Origin: Sinohyriopsis cumingii
Lineage: Eukaryota; Mollusca; Bivalvia; Unionida; Unionidae
Assembly: GCA_028554795.2 (NCBI GenBank)
Contig: CM068831.1
Location: forward strand, 29,602,659-29,666,658
Length of the DNA: 64,000 bases
Direction of reading: 5' to 3'
The notes under the pieces are model-generated. The model ran no database searches, had not been told where the DNA came from, and saw only the letters and a list, made by a program, of their open reading frames with translations. This document shows, piece by piece, positions 1 through 11,066 of this stretch (the first letter of the stretch is position 1; every line of letters starts with the position of its first letter). Made by a program: the position numbers and the translations under genes.

Positions 1-863
1 AATATATATAATACAACAGATTCGCCTATTGAGGATCCTTAAGGTCCAATCCATGTCCAAACCATGAATTATCTTATTTTTGTTATGTTCGTGTTGTTGT
101 TGTTTTGTTCTTCTTAAAATATGAACTGATTTCAGACGCGTCGTTGTACTAAAAGTGAATAAAATGTACAATATTAATTTTCTTCAATAAATATTTATTT
201 TAAGGTTGCATCAACTAAGAGCATGTGTTGCAACGGGCAGTTAGCTTACTGATCGTGTATGTCTATTTAAAATCCCGCCTAAGGACAATGATTTAAAACG
301 ATATACTAAAATAATTGTTCCTGAACAATGATGCTAATTTATATAGCATTTTTGTACTACTTCAGTGTTTATTTCATGTCTTTAATGAGTGTGATTCACA
401 TAATATTATGATCACCTTTGCATGAGTGTCAATATATTTGTAATCCTAGAAGAATAGAATACAAATAAATGCCACTTAATATGATCAGATTATAAAAATA
501 CATACCTACATACGTACCTACATACCTACCTACTTATATACCTACCTATATACACGATATTTCCAAAACTTTAATGCTGTTTCAATTGATATCTATCTAT
601 TCTTTAACACTTCTTCAGAACTTTTCATCGGACATTCAAACATCTAACCAATTCTAATTGTCTCATAATTTTCGTTTCGTGCTTTTATTTCGCATTGAAT
701 GGTTGATTGTTTCGAAGACTTTGGAATCTGGCCTTGAAGTACGGCATTACCATAGTTCTTAGGCTTGGAGATAATTTCATTAACAGTGCTTTTCATTCAA
801 GTGATCTCAATGTAAACATAAAACGCATAAGATATAGGTTTCATAAACACCTCACTCAAAGTA

Positions 864-865
<2 letters not shown>
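1..865. other. unrecognised AT-rich sequence
   Basis: I see no gene here. Around 500-555 there is a short degenerate tract of CCTA/CATA tetranucleotides. No open frame of note and no recognisable repeat end is visible before the TA array that follows. Confidence 0.5.

Positions 866-928
<63 letters not shown>
866..928. repeat. (TA)n microsatellite
   Basis: About 31 uninterrupted TA units. Open frames across it on both strands encode only Ile-Tyr repeats and are artefacts of the array. Confidence 0.97.
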
Positions 929-929
<1 letters not shown>

Positions 930-1789
930 GGGTTTGGTGGTCCATAATTGGTTAACAATGAAAATAAAATCTTTAGTAAAAATATATTTTGAGAGCTTAT
1001 CCTATATGTAATTTTAAAACAAAATATAGACAAAATTATATTGATGCAACTTTAGTATTTTTACAGGCTTGACTTAGGAGTGCTCAATAATGAAAGTAGC
1101 ACCTGATTCATTTGGTGCAGAATCAATAACGTGTTTCATGCACATGTAGATAAACAAAATGCCGCGGCTCATATGGTGTTCTCCACACATAAGCTTGCAC
1201 CAAGGTTAGTTGTGCATGGTGAATTATAGGTATCATCATTAGCACCCATAAATTTTAAGTTATTGAATTTTGAATATGATAGTGTTTCCATATGTTTACC
1301 ATTGGAGTTGAATTAGTACCGTGAGTCCTAAATGGTTTCGTTTAAAAAGCTTAACAGTGAATCATTTCAATCGAGAAGCTTATGCAACATTTAAACCCAA
1401 TCTTAATCAGACAGAGTTGAGAGGTAATGAAACGAAAAATCAGACGAAAGATTACCTTATCAGTCACTGCAAAAGCAATTTATCATAAAACCTGTCTAAG
1501 CCATACCTGATTAAAGCTCATTTTGAGTGTCTGGGCAAGATCGTATCAAAATACTGTCTCCAGACTCGTATCAAACTCAACCAGTCAATCTTAAAATTAC
1601 TTAATAAATATGCATACAACTAGCTGATATAAATTCAAAACACTCTGACTAGATAAAGAGCGGGTCGTGTGCACAAAGAGATGCAAGATCACCTAATACG
1701 ATTTAGCTCTAACTACTTTAATATATGATGTTTGCAATACAAAAATATTAATTTTAAAAAATCTGACTAATATGCATTTATGAATTCAG
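929..1789. other. unrecognised AT-rich sequence
   Basis: No open frame, repeat boundary or RNA gene is recognisable between the TA array and the LTR-like repeat that follows. Confidence 0.45.
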
Positions 1790-2090
1790 ACAAGGTCATT
1801 TTGGAATCTATTATTTTAATATATCAAATGACTGTGTAGCACATTGCCTCACTCAAGGCTATTGGCACATTAGCACATTCGAGACTACAAGAATATCAGC
1901 ACATTCAATATCGTTATTTTTGGAATACTACTGGAATTCTATTGGAACTTCATACTTTTCGACTTATTTTTGGACAGTATATTCTTTTTAAAGTTTCACT
2001 TTGTATAGTAGGGAATTCAATTATATTCTGAATTTAACAAAACTTGGTGGTTTTCGCTGTTTTCTGTTACTCAGAGTACTAATACACATG
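1790..2090 (+). mobile_element. diverged LTR-like repeat, fragment (fossil)
   Basis: The stretch around 1950-2075 aligns by eye with the 3' part of the repeats at 3.5-4.0 kb and 56 kb. Shared landmarks, in the same order, are a TTATTTTTGGAC-like block, a GGGAA..AATTAT block and a TTTTCTGTTAC block. The upstream limit is a guess. The copy is old and no internal coding part is attached. It belongs to the family described at 57,490-58,115. Confidence 0.4.
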
Positions 2091-2528
2091 ACAAGTGATG
2101 TTTTTGCTTTTCAGCATACTGACATTAAGGATTGGCAAATAATGAGATTCAAAATGTTTCTCTTCATGCTACGGAGCTAGGACAAGAACCGCTTAACACT
2201 TGTATGAAGGAAAGACCCATCGTATGTGACGAGAGTCGTACTCAACTCGACTTTAGTGATACAACATACATATAAAAAGCACTGAGACTTTCATCCCTCT
2301 GTGAGGTTAAACAAGTCATGGGAAAATAGTCCTCTATGTAGGAAGACCAGAATATACTTCGATGTGTCATCACTACTTACGATGCTGATGATAGGAATCT
2401 TGGCCTACACAATATACGACACCATGAGCTAATTTTCCTAGCAAATTCAAAAGACAATCTACTTAGTGGGGATTTGAATAAATGATTCTAGCTGATGTGA
2501 TGACCACGTGTGTGACCTGTCTACTGGG
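2091..2528. other. unrecognised sequence
   Basis: Slightly less AT-rich than the surroundings. I could not match it to any repeat in the window and no coding frame stands out. Confidence 0.4.
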
Positions 2529-2622
2529 AAGGCACCTTTGTCCGCGTAGGCACGAGTCTCTGCTAGACCAATCATCATGTATAGTCTATATGTGCTGTGA
2601 AATGGCGTTAAACTCAACAACA
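2529..2622 (+). mobile_element. SINE-B, degenerate copy lacking its centre
   Basis: Matches the clean SINE-B at 17,330 in two blocks: the B-box zone (GCGTAGGCACGAGTCTC here, GCGTGGGTTCGAGTCTC there) and the 3' end (ATGTATAGTCTAT...AAATGGCGTTAAACTCAAC). The roughly 85 bases that normally lie between them are missing. The 5' tRNA-like A-box is not recognisable. An hAT-like MITE is inserted immediately after the tail. Confidence 0.65.
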
Positions 2623-2630
2623 TGTGCATG

Positions 2631-2878
2631 CAGTGGCGTCACTAGGGGGGTGCGGATGTGCGGAGCGCATTGGGTGACACTATCACAGGGGGTGACATTA
2701 AAATGACTGTCTATACGTTTTTAATGTTAGTGCAGGAAGGAGGTTTATGGGGGTGACACCATGAGTTACCACACATGACTATCTATAAGATGTTTGACTT
2801 TTTTGTGCATGAAGGAGGTCCATGGGGTGACACCATGAATTATGGCACCGGGTGACACCAACCCTAGTGACGCCACTG
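2631..2878. mobile_element. hAT-like MITE with terminal inverted repeats
   Basis: The 248-bp element begins CAGTGGCGTCACTAGG and ends in its inverted complement, CCTAGTGACGCCACTG. The flanks TGTGCATG (2623-2630) and AGTACATG (2879-2886) match at 6 of 8 positions, as expected for a slightly decayed 8-bp target duplication. An 8-bp duplication and a CAGTGGCG-type terminus are characteristic of hAT elements. Inside are two diverged tandem units of about 85 bp, each containing GGAAGGAGG or GAAGGAGG and GGGGTGACACCATGA. It has no transposase, so it is non-autonomous. Open frames crossing it are not genes. Confidence 0.85.
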
Positions 2879-2886
2879 AGTACATG

Positions 2887-3539
2887 CCGCCATCATCCAT
2901 CATAAGAAGTTGAGGCTTACCGTGATGCTGAACTATGTCACCAGTTGGCAAAGGATTGAGAATTGATTGATTAAAAATCCCTATAAGCACAACAGCAAAA
3001 ACAAAACTGTATGCCGAGACTGTTGAGTAAGGTGTCTTACCCTGGGACAAACCTAGGTGTTCGTATCCTCTGTGGCCTTGGCTAGCTGGAAAGCTGTTAT
3101 CAAAGTGGACAACGTTTCCGATTCTATAAATTATCTGTTTTTTTTTTTTTTGTTTGTTTTTTTTTCCATTACATTGTAATATATTGCAATGTAACTTTCT
3201 TTACTGGTTTTGACATTTTCCAGAAATTCAGTCCAGTTTAACCTGACTGCTTTTCGTAAACACTAATAAGACAAACGTTGTATCTAATGCTGACCTAGAG
3301 CTTGACCTTGATTCAGAAATCATCGAGAGTTAAAGTAAACAACTGTTTTATAAAAAAATGTTATTGTTTCTTAGAGCAAGATTCATAAAGTGAAATTGAG
3401 GCAATACTTGGAGTACGTGATAAATAACATGTAGCAATTAGGTTCTTCGCAGGATTGACCCGCATCAATGCATCTTTTTTGCGCTATAGCCAGATTTATT
3501 TATGTTTTGAGAAAGAATAATCATTATGTGCCTTAACAC
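2887..3539. other. unrecognised sequence with a poly-T tract
   Basis: Contains a T-rich stretch at about 3139-3170, perhaps the reverse of a poly-A tail, but no element could be attached to it. No gene seen. Confidence 0.4.
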
Positions 3540-4020
3540 TGGAAAAGTTTAAGTGTTTTATGGTGTGACCAGTTTTTTTGGCTAATTATTTCGTTTTACT
3601 TCAAATTATTTGGATTTCGAGAGATATCTTTTCTTTGGAAATACTTATGCTCTAAATTAATTCTTGGACAAGGACAGTTATCGAAATTTACAAAGAATTC
3701 AAAGAATTCAAACACTGGAATATTACTTTTCATGATTCCACAAAGAACTGTTAACACACCAGTGCTGACCGCAGCATACGTCATCGCCTTCCATTTTGGA
3801 TTTCATCTGGATTCGAACTCAGTTTCATTAGGACTTTTTATTACTAGGACTTCAATATTTTAATTCTTGGATTATTTTTGCATTTGATTCATAAAACCGT
3901 AATATTCTTTCTCTCAGTTTTACCTTGTTTTTATAGGGAAATAAATTATTTGTTAAATTTTACAAAGCTTTTTGTCTGCACTCTTTTCTTGTTACGTTTT
4001 GTAAGAGCCTGAACGTAACA
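3540..4020 (+). mobile_element. LTR-like repeat, probable solo LTR (fossil)
   Basis: Clearly homologous to the reverse complement of 55,965-56,700. Shared landmarks in order include a TTATTTGGATTTC block, ACGTCATCG, TTTTGGATT..., GATTCGAACT, TTCTTGGATTATTTTTG, GGGAAATAAATTATTTG and CTTTTCTTGTTACG. It ends with GAACGTAACA, compatible with an LTR terminus, and includes an AATAAA-type signal near 3940. No gag or pol is attached. The copies differ at many positions, so the insertion is old. The LTR assignment is inference; a non-autonomous element is possible. Confidence 0.5.
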
Positions 4021-4471
4021 CTTGATAAATAGAAAAAAGCGCTACGTTAGCTTTCGACATTGGGAACTAAAACGAACAGGCGAAAGTTTACACAATCACA
4101 AAACAAATTCACGCGAGTACCATACTAGACATTTAATTCATGACAGAAGTATGCATGTATATCCATAATAGTGAATTGTTCAAAATTAAAGAGGAAGGTT
4201 AAAATAATTATCTATACCTCGAATGTTTGACCTAGTATGTAAGTGTAAAGTGTGTAGATGAAACTAATTTTGACTTAATCTGCAATAATGTGAACGCTGT
4301 ATAGTCTATCACAACAGACGTTACACTGTTTAAGGGCATACATGTAGGGGTGAAACAAATACAAAAGACATCAATTAATATCAGGCCATAATCGTAATAA
4401 TCTGAAATCCTATCTCAATAACTTGTCAGTTATAATGTATGTTTGTGCCTTTATATCTGCCTGCGTATAAA

Positions 4472-4474
<3 letters not shown>

Positions 4475-4537
<63 letters not shown>
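4475..4537. repeat. (TA)n microsatellite
   Basis: About 31 uninterrupted AT units. Confidence 0.97.
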
Positions 4538-4538
<1 letters not shown>

Positions 4539-4542
4539 GTAG

Positions 4543-4680
4543 GAAATGTTACATGATATTAGGTAGTATGTAAAGATACTCTAGTAAGGATAGGAATGGG
4601 ATATGTGCTGGGTAATGTTATCTAGCATGTAAAGATACATTGCTGTGCTTTATAATGATAGCTAATAGGCAAAGATAAGC
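4543..4680 (+). repeat. diverged tandem repeat, period about 60-70 bp
   Basis: Three related units share AATGTTA-like starts and a TATGTAAAGATA / CATGTAAAGATA / AGGCAAAGATA core. They lie directly downstream of the TA array. Confidence 0.5.
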
Positions 4681-4951
4681 AAATGATACGAGTTACATAA
4701 TTTAGGTAGCACGAGATGATGATGATATGTATTACCAAAGGTAAGATGTTGATTCTTATTCAGGAATGTACAATCAAACCGATTGTTTTGTACGCAACAA
4801 TTTTTATTTTATTGTAAAATTAATTAATTCATCTTTTTTGTTTATTTATTTTATGATCAATATTTTTTAAATCTAATTTTGACCTTTTGCTATTGTGATC
4901 ACCATGCTATGCCAAATTTTGTATCCCGATATATCATGCTTAATAAAAGCA

Positions 4952-5503
4952 TTAGGTTCTCTCTACTTTGCAATTATGATAATCTCCAATATATGAAAGT
5001 GGAACTGAAACTGTTTGATGGGAAAATTTTGTACCTGGCGGAAATAAAGTGGAAACAAAGTGGCAGTTATCATGTAGTCTGTACAATTTACGTACAGAGT
5101 GCAGTTTAATAGTTTTGATATCGCAGCACGTTAACATATCACTTTGCGTGATTATGTTTAGTCCATAAAAGCCCATGCACTCCTTGCGCAGTATTCTCTG
5201 TACTGATTGGTTGCGATCGTGGGACATGTTTCTTTGCACTGCCTCATGGAACATTACGCTTTTACAAATGCTATAAAAATTCTGGCGGCCATTTTCAAAG
5301 CGACTTCCTAAAGAAAACTGGGAAAACATGTCATGTCTTTCTGAATATCCCATATTTACTTCGACAGGGTCTTGTTGTGCCATGTATGGCATATTTTGCT
5401 TTGGAAAACCGGGCAAACTCCCCAGATAAGTACAATAACAAGTCACACTAAATGAATTGCTCGGTTGATAGCAGGTGTGGTGGTAGAGTTGAGTTAAACA
5501 CAT
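4952..5503 (-). other. unrecognised 183-codon open frame
   Basis: This is one of the longest AUG-initiated open frames outside recognised elements. I see no known domain, no signal peptide and no clear membrane segment. The product is rich in Ser, His, Cys and Met, with no internal repeat. The start codon lies 13 bases from the edge of the SINE-A at 5517, so a longer original frame could have been interrupted by that insertion. No promoter or polyadenylation signal is convincing. In 64 kb of AT-rich DNA a 552-bp open frame can arise by chance, and I treat it as more likely spurious or an unknown repeat than a gene. Confidence 0.15.
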
Positions 5504-5516
5504 GAAGACCGTTCCG

Positions 5517-5820
5517 GTGGCTCAAGTGATTAGAGCGTCCGACTTGGATGCGGATGATACTGGGTTCGAACCTGGAACGAACCATACCAAAAACCTATCA
5601 ATATGGTACTAGGAGCCGCCCAGATTAACGTTCGCCATTAGGAGATTGGTGTTAGGACTGGTAGGCCTGGTTGTATAATAATGTGTATATGTGAGACTTG
5701 GTGCTACATGTCTGCGGCATGAAGCCTTATTGCTAGACATCACTATAAACTGCCACACTGCAGACATCGTAGCGACATGACTAAACTTTTTAAAGCTATG
5801 TTACAAATCCCAGAACAAAC
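5517..5820 (+). mobile_element. SINE-A, near full length
   Basis: Starts ACCGTTCCGGTGGCTCAAGT (degenerate A-box) with a B-box GGGTTCGAACC about 50 bases in, so the head derives from a tRNA. The body (GGACTGGTAGGCCTGG, GACATCGTAGCGACATGA, AAAGCTATGTTA) matches the four other copies in this window. The tail is a short CA/AAC-rich run. AAACAC at 5506-5511 and 5821-5826 may be the remains of a target duplication. Confidence 0.85.
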
Positions 5821-6067
5821 AAACACGTATACCTGTGGCATGCAGTCCACTCAATATGCAAGCATGGTTTAAATAATAACTTATAGAAGTAAATAAACTT
5901 ACCTCTGTTCACTGAAGAATGTGGACATAAACCGGTCTCCTTTACTTAAAGAACTCCATCGAGCTACAACAAATATGTGATGCAAATCCCACTCAAAATG
6001 AAATCTGTTTATGTCTTCTGCAGTCTACTGTTCCAATCAAATAAACCAAATACCCGGTCAGAAGTCC

Positions 6068-6090
6068 GTATGTATGTATGTATGCATGTA
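6068..6090. repeat. (TATG)n microsatellite, left part
   Basis: Imperfect TATG units, interrupted by a SINE-B copy and continuing on its other side at 6269-6297. Confidence 0.85.
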
Positions 6091-6266
6091 TGTTGCTTTG
6101 CGTTTGATGCCATTTCTCAGCTCAAAATAGACTATACATTGCTACTGACAAACTTTCCCACATACCTACATTGGCTGAGACTGAGACACGAACCCGTGGG
6201 GGCAGAGGTGAGATGCCAGTGATTGTTACAGCCGATAGCGTTCGACCACTCGTCAATTTGGGGCCA
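6091..6266 (-). mobile_element. SINE-B with internal deletion, inserted in a TATG array
   Basis: On the minus strand it reads GAGTGGTCGAACGC (A-box zone), then a CTGGCATCTCACCTCTG block and ACGGGTTCGTGTCTC (B-box), then GGGAAAGTTTGTCAGTAGC, and jumps straight to ATGTATAGTCTATTTTGAGCT and the 3' end. About 80 central bases present in the copy at 17,330 are absent. TATG repeats on both sides show it landed inside a microsatellite. Confidence 0.8.
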
Positions 6267-6268
6267 AT

Positions 6269-6297
6269 ATGTATGTATGTATGTATGTATGTATATA
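6269..6297. repeat. (TATG)n microsatellite, right part
   Basis: Seven or so TATG units, the continuation of the array at 6068. Confidence 0.9.
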
Positions 6298-7183
6298 TCT
6301 GTCCGTCGAGGGATCTCGTGCATTTATAATTCGATGATCGAACTGACTGAACTAATTTTAATCACTGACTTATTCTGAAAAGAGCGAAAATCAAAACTCA
6401 TTTTTTACACAGTAAACTATATATAATTTTAGTGAGACTACTGCGACCAAACGCCATATTACTGCTGATTTGATGCAAAGATGAAATGCAATACCGCCTT
6501 CACACAATTACACTCTTCTAAAACCCCAGATGATGTTGGTGAAATGGCTGCATTGTCGAGTTGGTCAAGACACAAGGGAATATACTGAAACGGTGTTGCC
6601 CATCAGTGTCAAACCGGTGATCGGACTTGACATGCTAAACCGTTTCAGCACACCGTCAGAGAAGTCACCAATCTGCGATTATCCTATATAATTCCTTTGA
6701 GTAGAGGATACATTTATTTGCATCATAAAATGTAGCTGCTCCAGATGAAACTTGGATCCGTACCAGTCCCAAAGTGACATGTTCCATATTTACTTAACAT
6801 ATATCAACTATGAAAAACGACGAAAAAGTGATAGAGCAAACAGTTGTCACAGTCATTCCAGTCTGTCCATATGATGAAGGATTGTGTGAATAAAATGTCA
6901 CTTCCACAGTAGACAATATATCAAAATGAATTTGCCAAATCAGTTTTGACTGTACAGGTGATATATAATAGCTGATTAAAACTTAATCATAAATTAAAAT
7001 TTTAATTTTCTTTTAATTTATTTTATGAATGGTAGATCTAGTATGATATTTGTCCGCAACAGATAGTCCAGTATCAGTGCTAAGCAAACAAAATGAACAC
7101 TGTTTTTCCTGGGTAGAGGGATTCTATTTTTTAATGATATTGTTCTTGCGCGCGTTCAAATCTCACTCTTTACTTTAGTCCAT
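6298..7183. other. unrecognised sequence
   Basis: No coding frame or repeat end recognised. A region near 6480-6690 is less AT-rich but gives no readable protein similarity in any frame. Confidence 0.4.
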
Positions 7184-7195
7184 CACAAATTTATG

Positions 7196-7490
7196 ACCGT
7201 TCCGGTGGCCTAGTGGTTAGAGCGTCCGTCTCGTATACGGTTGTGGGTTCGATACCTGATCGAGCCATGCCAAAGACTTATACAAATGGTACAAACAGCT
7301 AGGCGCTCGGCATTAAGAGGTTAGTGTTAGGATTCGTCGGCCTGGTGTCAGGATAATGTGACTAGGTGGGACATCATGCTGCATGTCTGAGACATAATAC
7401 CCCAGTGCTAGATATCGCTATAAACTGTCACACTGCAGACATCGTAGCGATCAGAATGAAAAATTGTTAAAGCTACGTTAAAAATCCAAA

Positions 7491-7529
<39 letters not shown>
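7196..7529 (+). mobile_element. SINE-A, full length with (CA)n tail
   Basis: tRNA-derived head with A-box TGGCCTAGTGG and B-box GGTTCGATACC, family body, and a (CA)n tail from 7492. Flanking CACAAATTTATG (7184-7195) and CACAAATGTATG (7526-7537, overlapping the tail) match at 11 of 12 positions, supporting a target duplication from LINE-mediated insertion. The head is not a working tRNA gene. Confidence 0.92.
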
Positions 7530-7531
<2 letters not shown>

Positions 7532-7885
7532 TGTATGCAAACTGTATCATTTTGTTTACAAATACGATTTAAAGATCCAAATAGCTCAGGTAATGAATTA
7601 TTAATGCCACACGCTCAGTAATTACTCCTATATTATTTGTATCTTACAATGCCATAGGTTTTTGCATCTCTATAGCATTTTGAGATGATGTCACTAACAA
7701 TTGAATCTGACTCTGAAACATAGTCATGAAGCAAGCGATTAGCATGTAAACATGCAGTTTTAAGAATTTAGCTGAAGGCATTTTTAAACCTTATATATTA
7801 TCAAGATTACTTTTCAATCACAGTACTTAGGATGAGCTAGTCAATGTGAACTTGTGCATTAACCTTCGACATGAGACCAAAAGAT

Positions 7886-7887
<2 letters not shown>

Positions 7888-7954
<67 letters not shown>
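7888..7954. repeat. (TA)n microsatellite
   Basis: About 33 TA units; the open frame across it is an Ile-Tyr artefact. Confidence 0.97.
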
Positions 7955-7956
<2 letters not shown>

Positions 7957-10696
7957 CTTAACCTAATAAATGACGACAGACTGCTAATCATTTCTTCACT
8001 TTCACTAAAGGCTTTTGTCAAACAGCAAGATGCAGAACTTAACGGAATACTTTACAAACAAATGAGTAAAGACATGTATATTTTCGTGGTATTGAATTTT
8101 ATATAACAGTTTAGTTCCAATGAAGACAATTTTAACACCACATGGTATTTGTTTTTTGATGTCTGCTGACGCGGTTAAATATACCTTGTTATGGTTCTAT
8201 TATAACATAAATATTGCAAGTGTGACTCTGCCACACTAGAAACAGCATTTCATATCCCAATCAGAGCAACGGCTGCATAGATATATAGCATGTGTACTTG
8301 ACCAGCAAGGTCGTTTGGATATATACTTGTACAGAGGCTTGGAACGCGTACGTTGCTAGGTGCTGCCAATCCCCATGAATTCGCGTGTTGTTAGCCAGCA
8401 TTTACACTGCGCCAAGAAATATTAGCCGAACTCACTACTCACAATTACTAGCACAGTCAAACTCGTTAATCAGACACGTTTGTTCACTCCATTTTCGGGC
8501 GGATAACCGTGGAAAGCAAATATCGAAACACTTCATTGGAAATGAGAATGACTAAATCCATATAAATTGTCTTTCGGCTACTGTGATATCCTGTCAAACA
8601 GTGTCCGGATTAATCTAGTTTCACTTTATTTAAATGGTTTCTTAAAGGGATGGTGTGGGTAATTTTTATTCTATTGTCATATATTATAATCATGATGGTT
8701 ATGTTTCCGATTATGAGCCATAAAAGGCATTGTAAGACTGTATGATTAACGCCAGCTTCGTTTGCAGGTGTAGACAGCAGCTTTTTATTCTCAATAAATT
8801 CATCAAGAATTAATCTTCTAACTCTTATTTAAAACAAAAATTTATTTTCAAATTAAAGTTCAACAACAAAAATCATCACTGCTCTACACGCTTTCCAAAT
8901 TTACGAAACCATTTCAAATTTGACAAAATATGTTAGAGGATATATTTGAGGGAGAGAAAAAAAAAACAAATTTTAAATTATAATAAGCTATTTTGGAGCT
9001 GTTCTATTTTAGACTGTTTAATACTCCTACGACTTTTTGCATTGATTCTTGTTTCAATAATCATTTAACAAATCTGACATTTTAAATGTCACAAAATAGA
9101 TCCCTCGACTTCGAAAACGTGGAGATTTGCTATCAATTATATCATTTTTTCTGATCATTTTATAATACCATGTTACAACGCTGTAGACTGATCGATTTAT
9201 AAATTAGTGGCAATTGCATAAATATAGACTGGTATACAAGCACTCACACACGTGTTCATGCATTAACTCATTTCAGCGATAAGTTTTATTATTTGTCCGC
9301 CTTCGTGATTCAATTTTTATTTCACGAAAAGGTCAACAACAATGAGACCTTACGCTATGATTTCTTTATTTATTGATGCCAATGATTTTTTTCTTTATTT
9401 TCTTAAGCAAGTTTGTTGCTGTTATTATTTTTTAATTTAAATGTTCAACTTAATTTTGCGTATTTCACTGATAATGCCATTACAAGAACGGACAGGAGAC
9501 ATGAGTACATGACAGCTTGCATACTGACTAGATCTGTAACATAAAATTAATAAACCAACGTCTTGAAGATAAATCAATTATACATATAACATAATTTGCC
9601 GTAATTTATTCTACAATTTGCATGATTAGATTTTGCATACATATTTAGCTGCAGAACCCACAGATTTCGCTGAGTGGTATTAATAATATACGACTTGCTT
9701 CACTATATAGCTGACCTCCGTTGCATTTATCAAAAAGAAACAGATACTGACCTATGAAGGGAAAAATTAAAGTGCCTAAGTGCCGGCTGATTTGCGCTTG
9801 GTGGATGAGAGATATCTAATTTGAATTGAACTGAATGAGCTGGTTTTATTGAACCATGTTTAGTAGTGTCCTAGTGAATGCATCTCAAAACACCTAATCC
9901 ATGAACAATATATTGTCGCATTTGTTCATCTGATGCAGACCCCTAAATGCTATACATTCCTGTAAAACACGTATAAAGGACAGACCGTAGTTTATCTGAT
10001 ATTCCCCAAAATATCAGAGTATTATCGTTTATATCGACATTTTTTAATTGGGTTTTATACATTCGTGTTGCTGTTGTTGTTGATGATAGTGATGGTCGTC
10101 TTTCGTTTTTTTTTTTTAAAGCAAATGTTTTCAAAATTAACAGTTGAGCTGCCTTCAGTAAGTCCACACGTTTTTGCTTGAGTACAACCCTAGTTAATTT
10201 TCTTTGTCTTTTTTAAGCGACTAGTTAATACTTTACAGGAATGCGGTGTAATTTAGTTACACGGAATAGTTTCTTTAAAACAAAATTTTAAACAAAAGTG
10301 TGTGGTAACATTGTTTATACCGGTTTTGTGTAATTTATTCATATAATCTGTTGAAACCGTAAGATGTACGGGATGTCACTCGGTAAGAGGTGGTACGCGA
10401 GTAAGGATGAAGACATATGTAATATGATGCGGTGTTTAATGCCATTGAAGTCGACTCCCAATGCAATAGGATGTGCCCTACACCATCCCTATCGCAGGAG
10501 TAAACAGTGACCACTTTTGAAATACTTAAACTTCAGCCAATGTAATTCACAGTATGCGTGCACTCGTTTGGCATGCCCTCAAACATCCAGGTAGATGGTA
10601 AACGACCATGTCTACCTTTTCGCTTGTTCGGCAATCTATTCTTCGCGTATTCTGAACTCCGCCTCCACCTACTGAGGGAGGGTGTGGTAGATAATT

Positions 10697-10700
<4 letters not shown>
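7955..10700. other. long unrecognised AT-rich stretch
   Basis: No gene or repeat end recognised over 2.7 kb. Poly-A or poly-T runs occur near 8960 and 10,108 without an attachable element. Short open frames here look like chance. Confidence 0.45.

Positions 10701-10734
<34 letters not shown>
10701..10734. repeat. (TC)n microsatellite
   Basis: Seventeen TC units. Flanking open frames on both strands read it as Ser-Leu or Arg-Glu repeats and are artefacts. Confidence 0.96.
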
Positions 10735-10737
<3 letters not shown>

Positions 10738-11014
10738 TGCCTACATAACTACCGATTAATGCTAACATAGCTATACAGGATGTGCATTACATTTTGTTTT
10801 ATGTTGAATGAAAAAACTAAATATAAACATGCTCTGCTAATTTTTTAAATCTTCATCTATTTAAAGGGTCTATATGTGAATGACAATTTGGATGCATGAA
10901 AGTACAGATATTTCATCAATTCGAGGACTGAATAGCAATTATATTCCCTAGACCGATCCCAAATGACTGACTTTGCAAATGCTATCCATTTATTTTACTT
11001 TGCAGATGTAGAAT

Positions 11015-11066
11015 GCACATTCTGTGGTTTCTCTTCCGATTGAAGTTGTCATTGATGCATACAAAT
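11015..11066 (+). repeat. 52-bp exact direct repeat, copy 1
   Basis: Begins GCACATTCTGTGG and ends GATGCATACAAAT. It is identical, base for base, to 12,507-12,558. The flanks of the two copies do not align. Confidence 0.93.

Noticed and set aside
2482-3050. Frames at 2,482-2,706 and 2,766-3,050
   Set aside because: They run through the SINE-B remnant and the hAT-like MITE and have no coding meaning.
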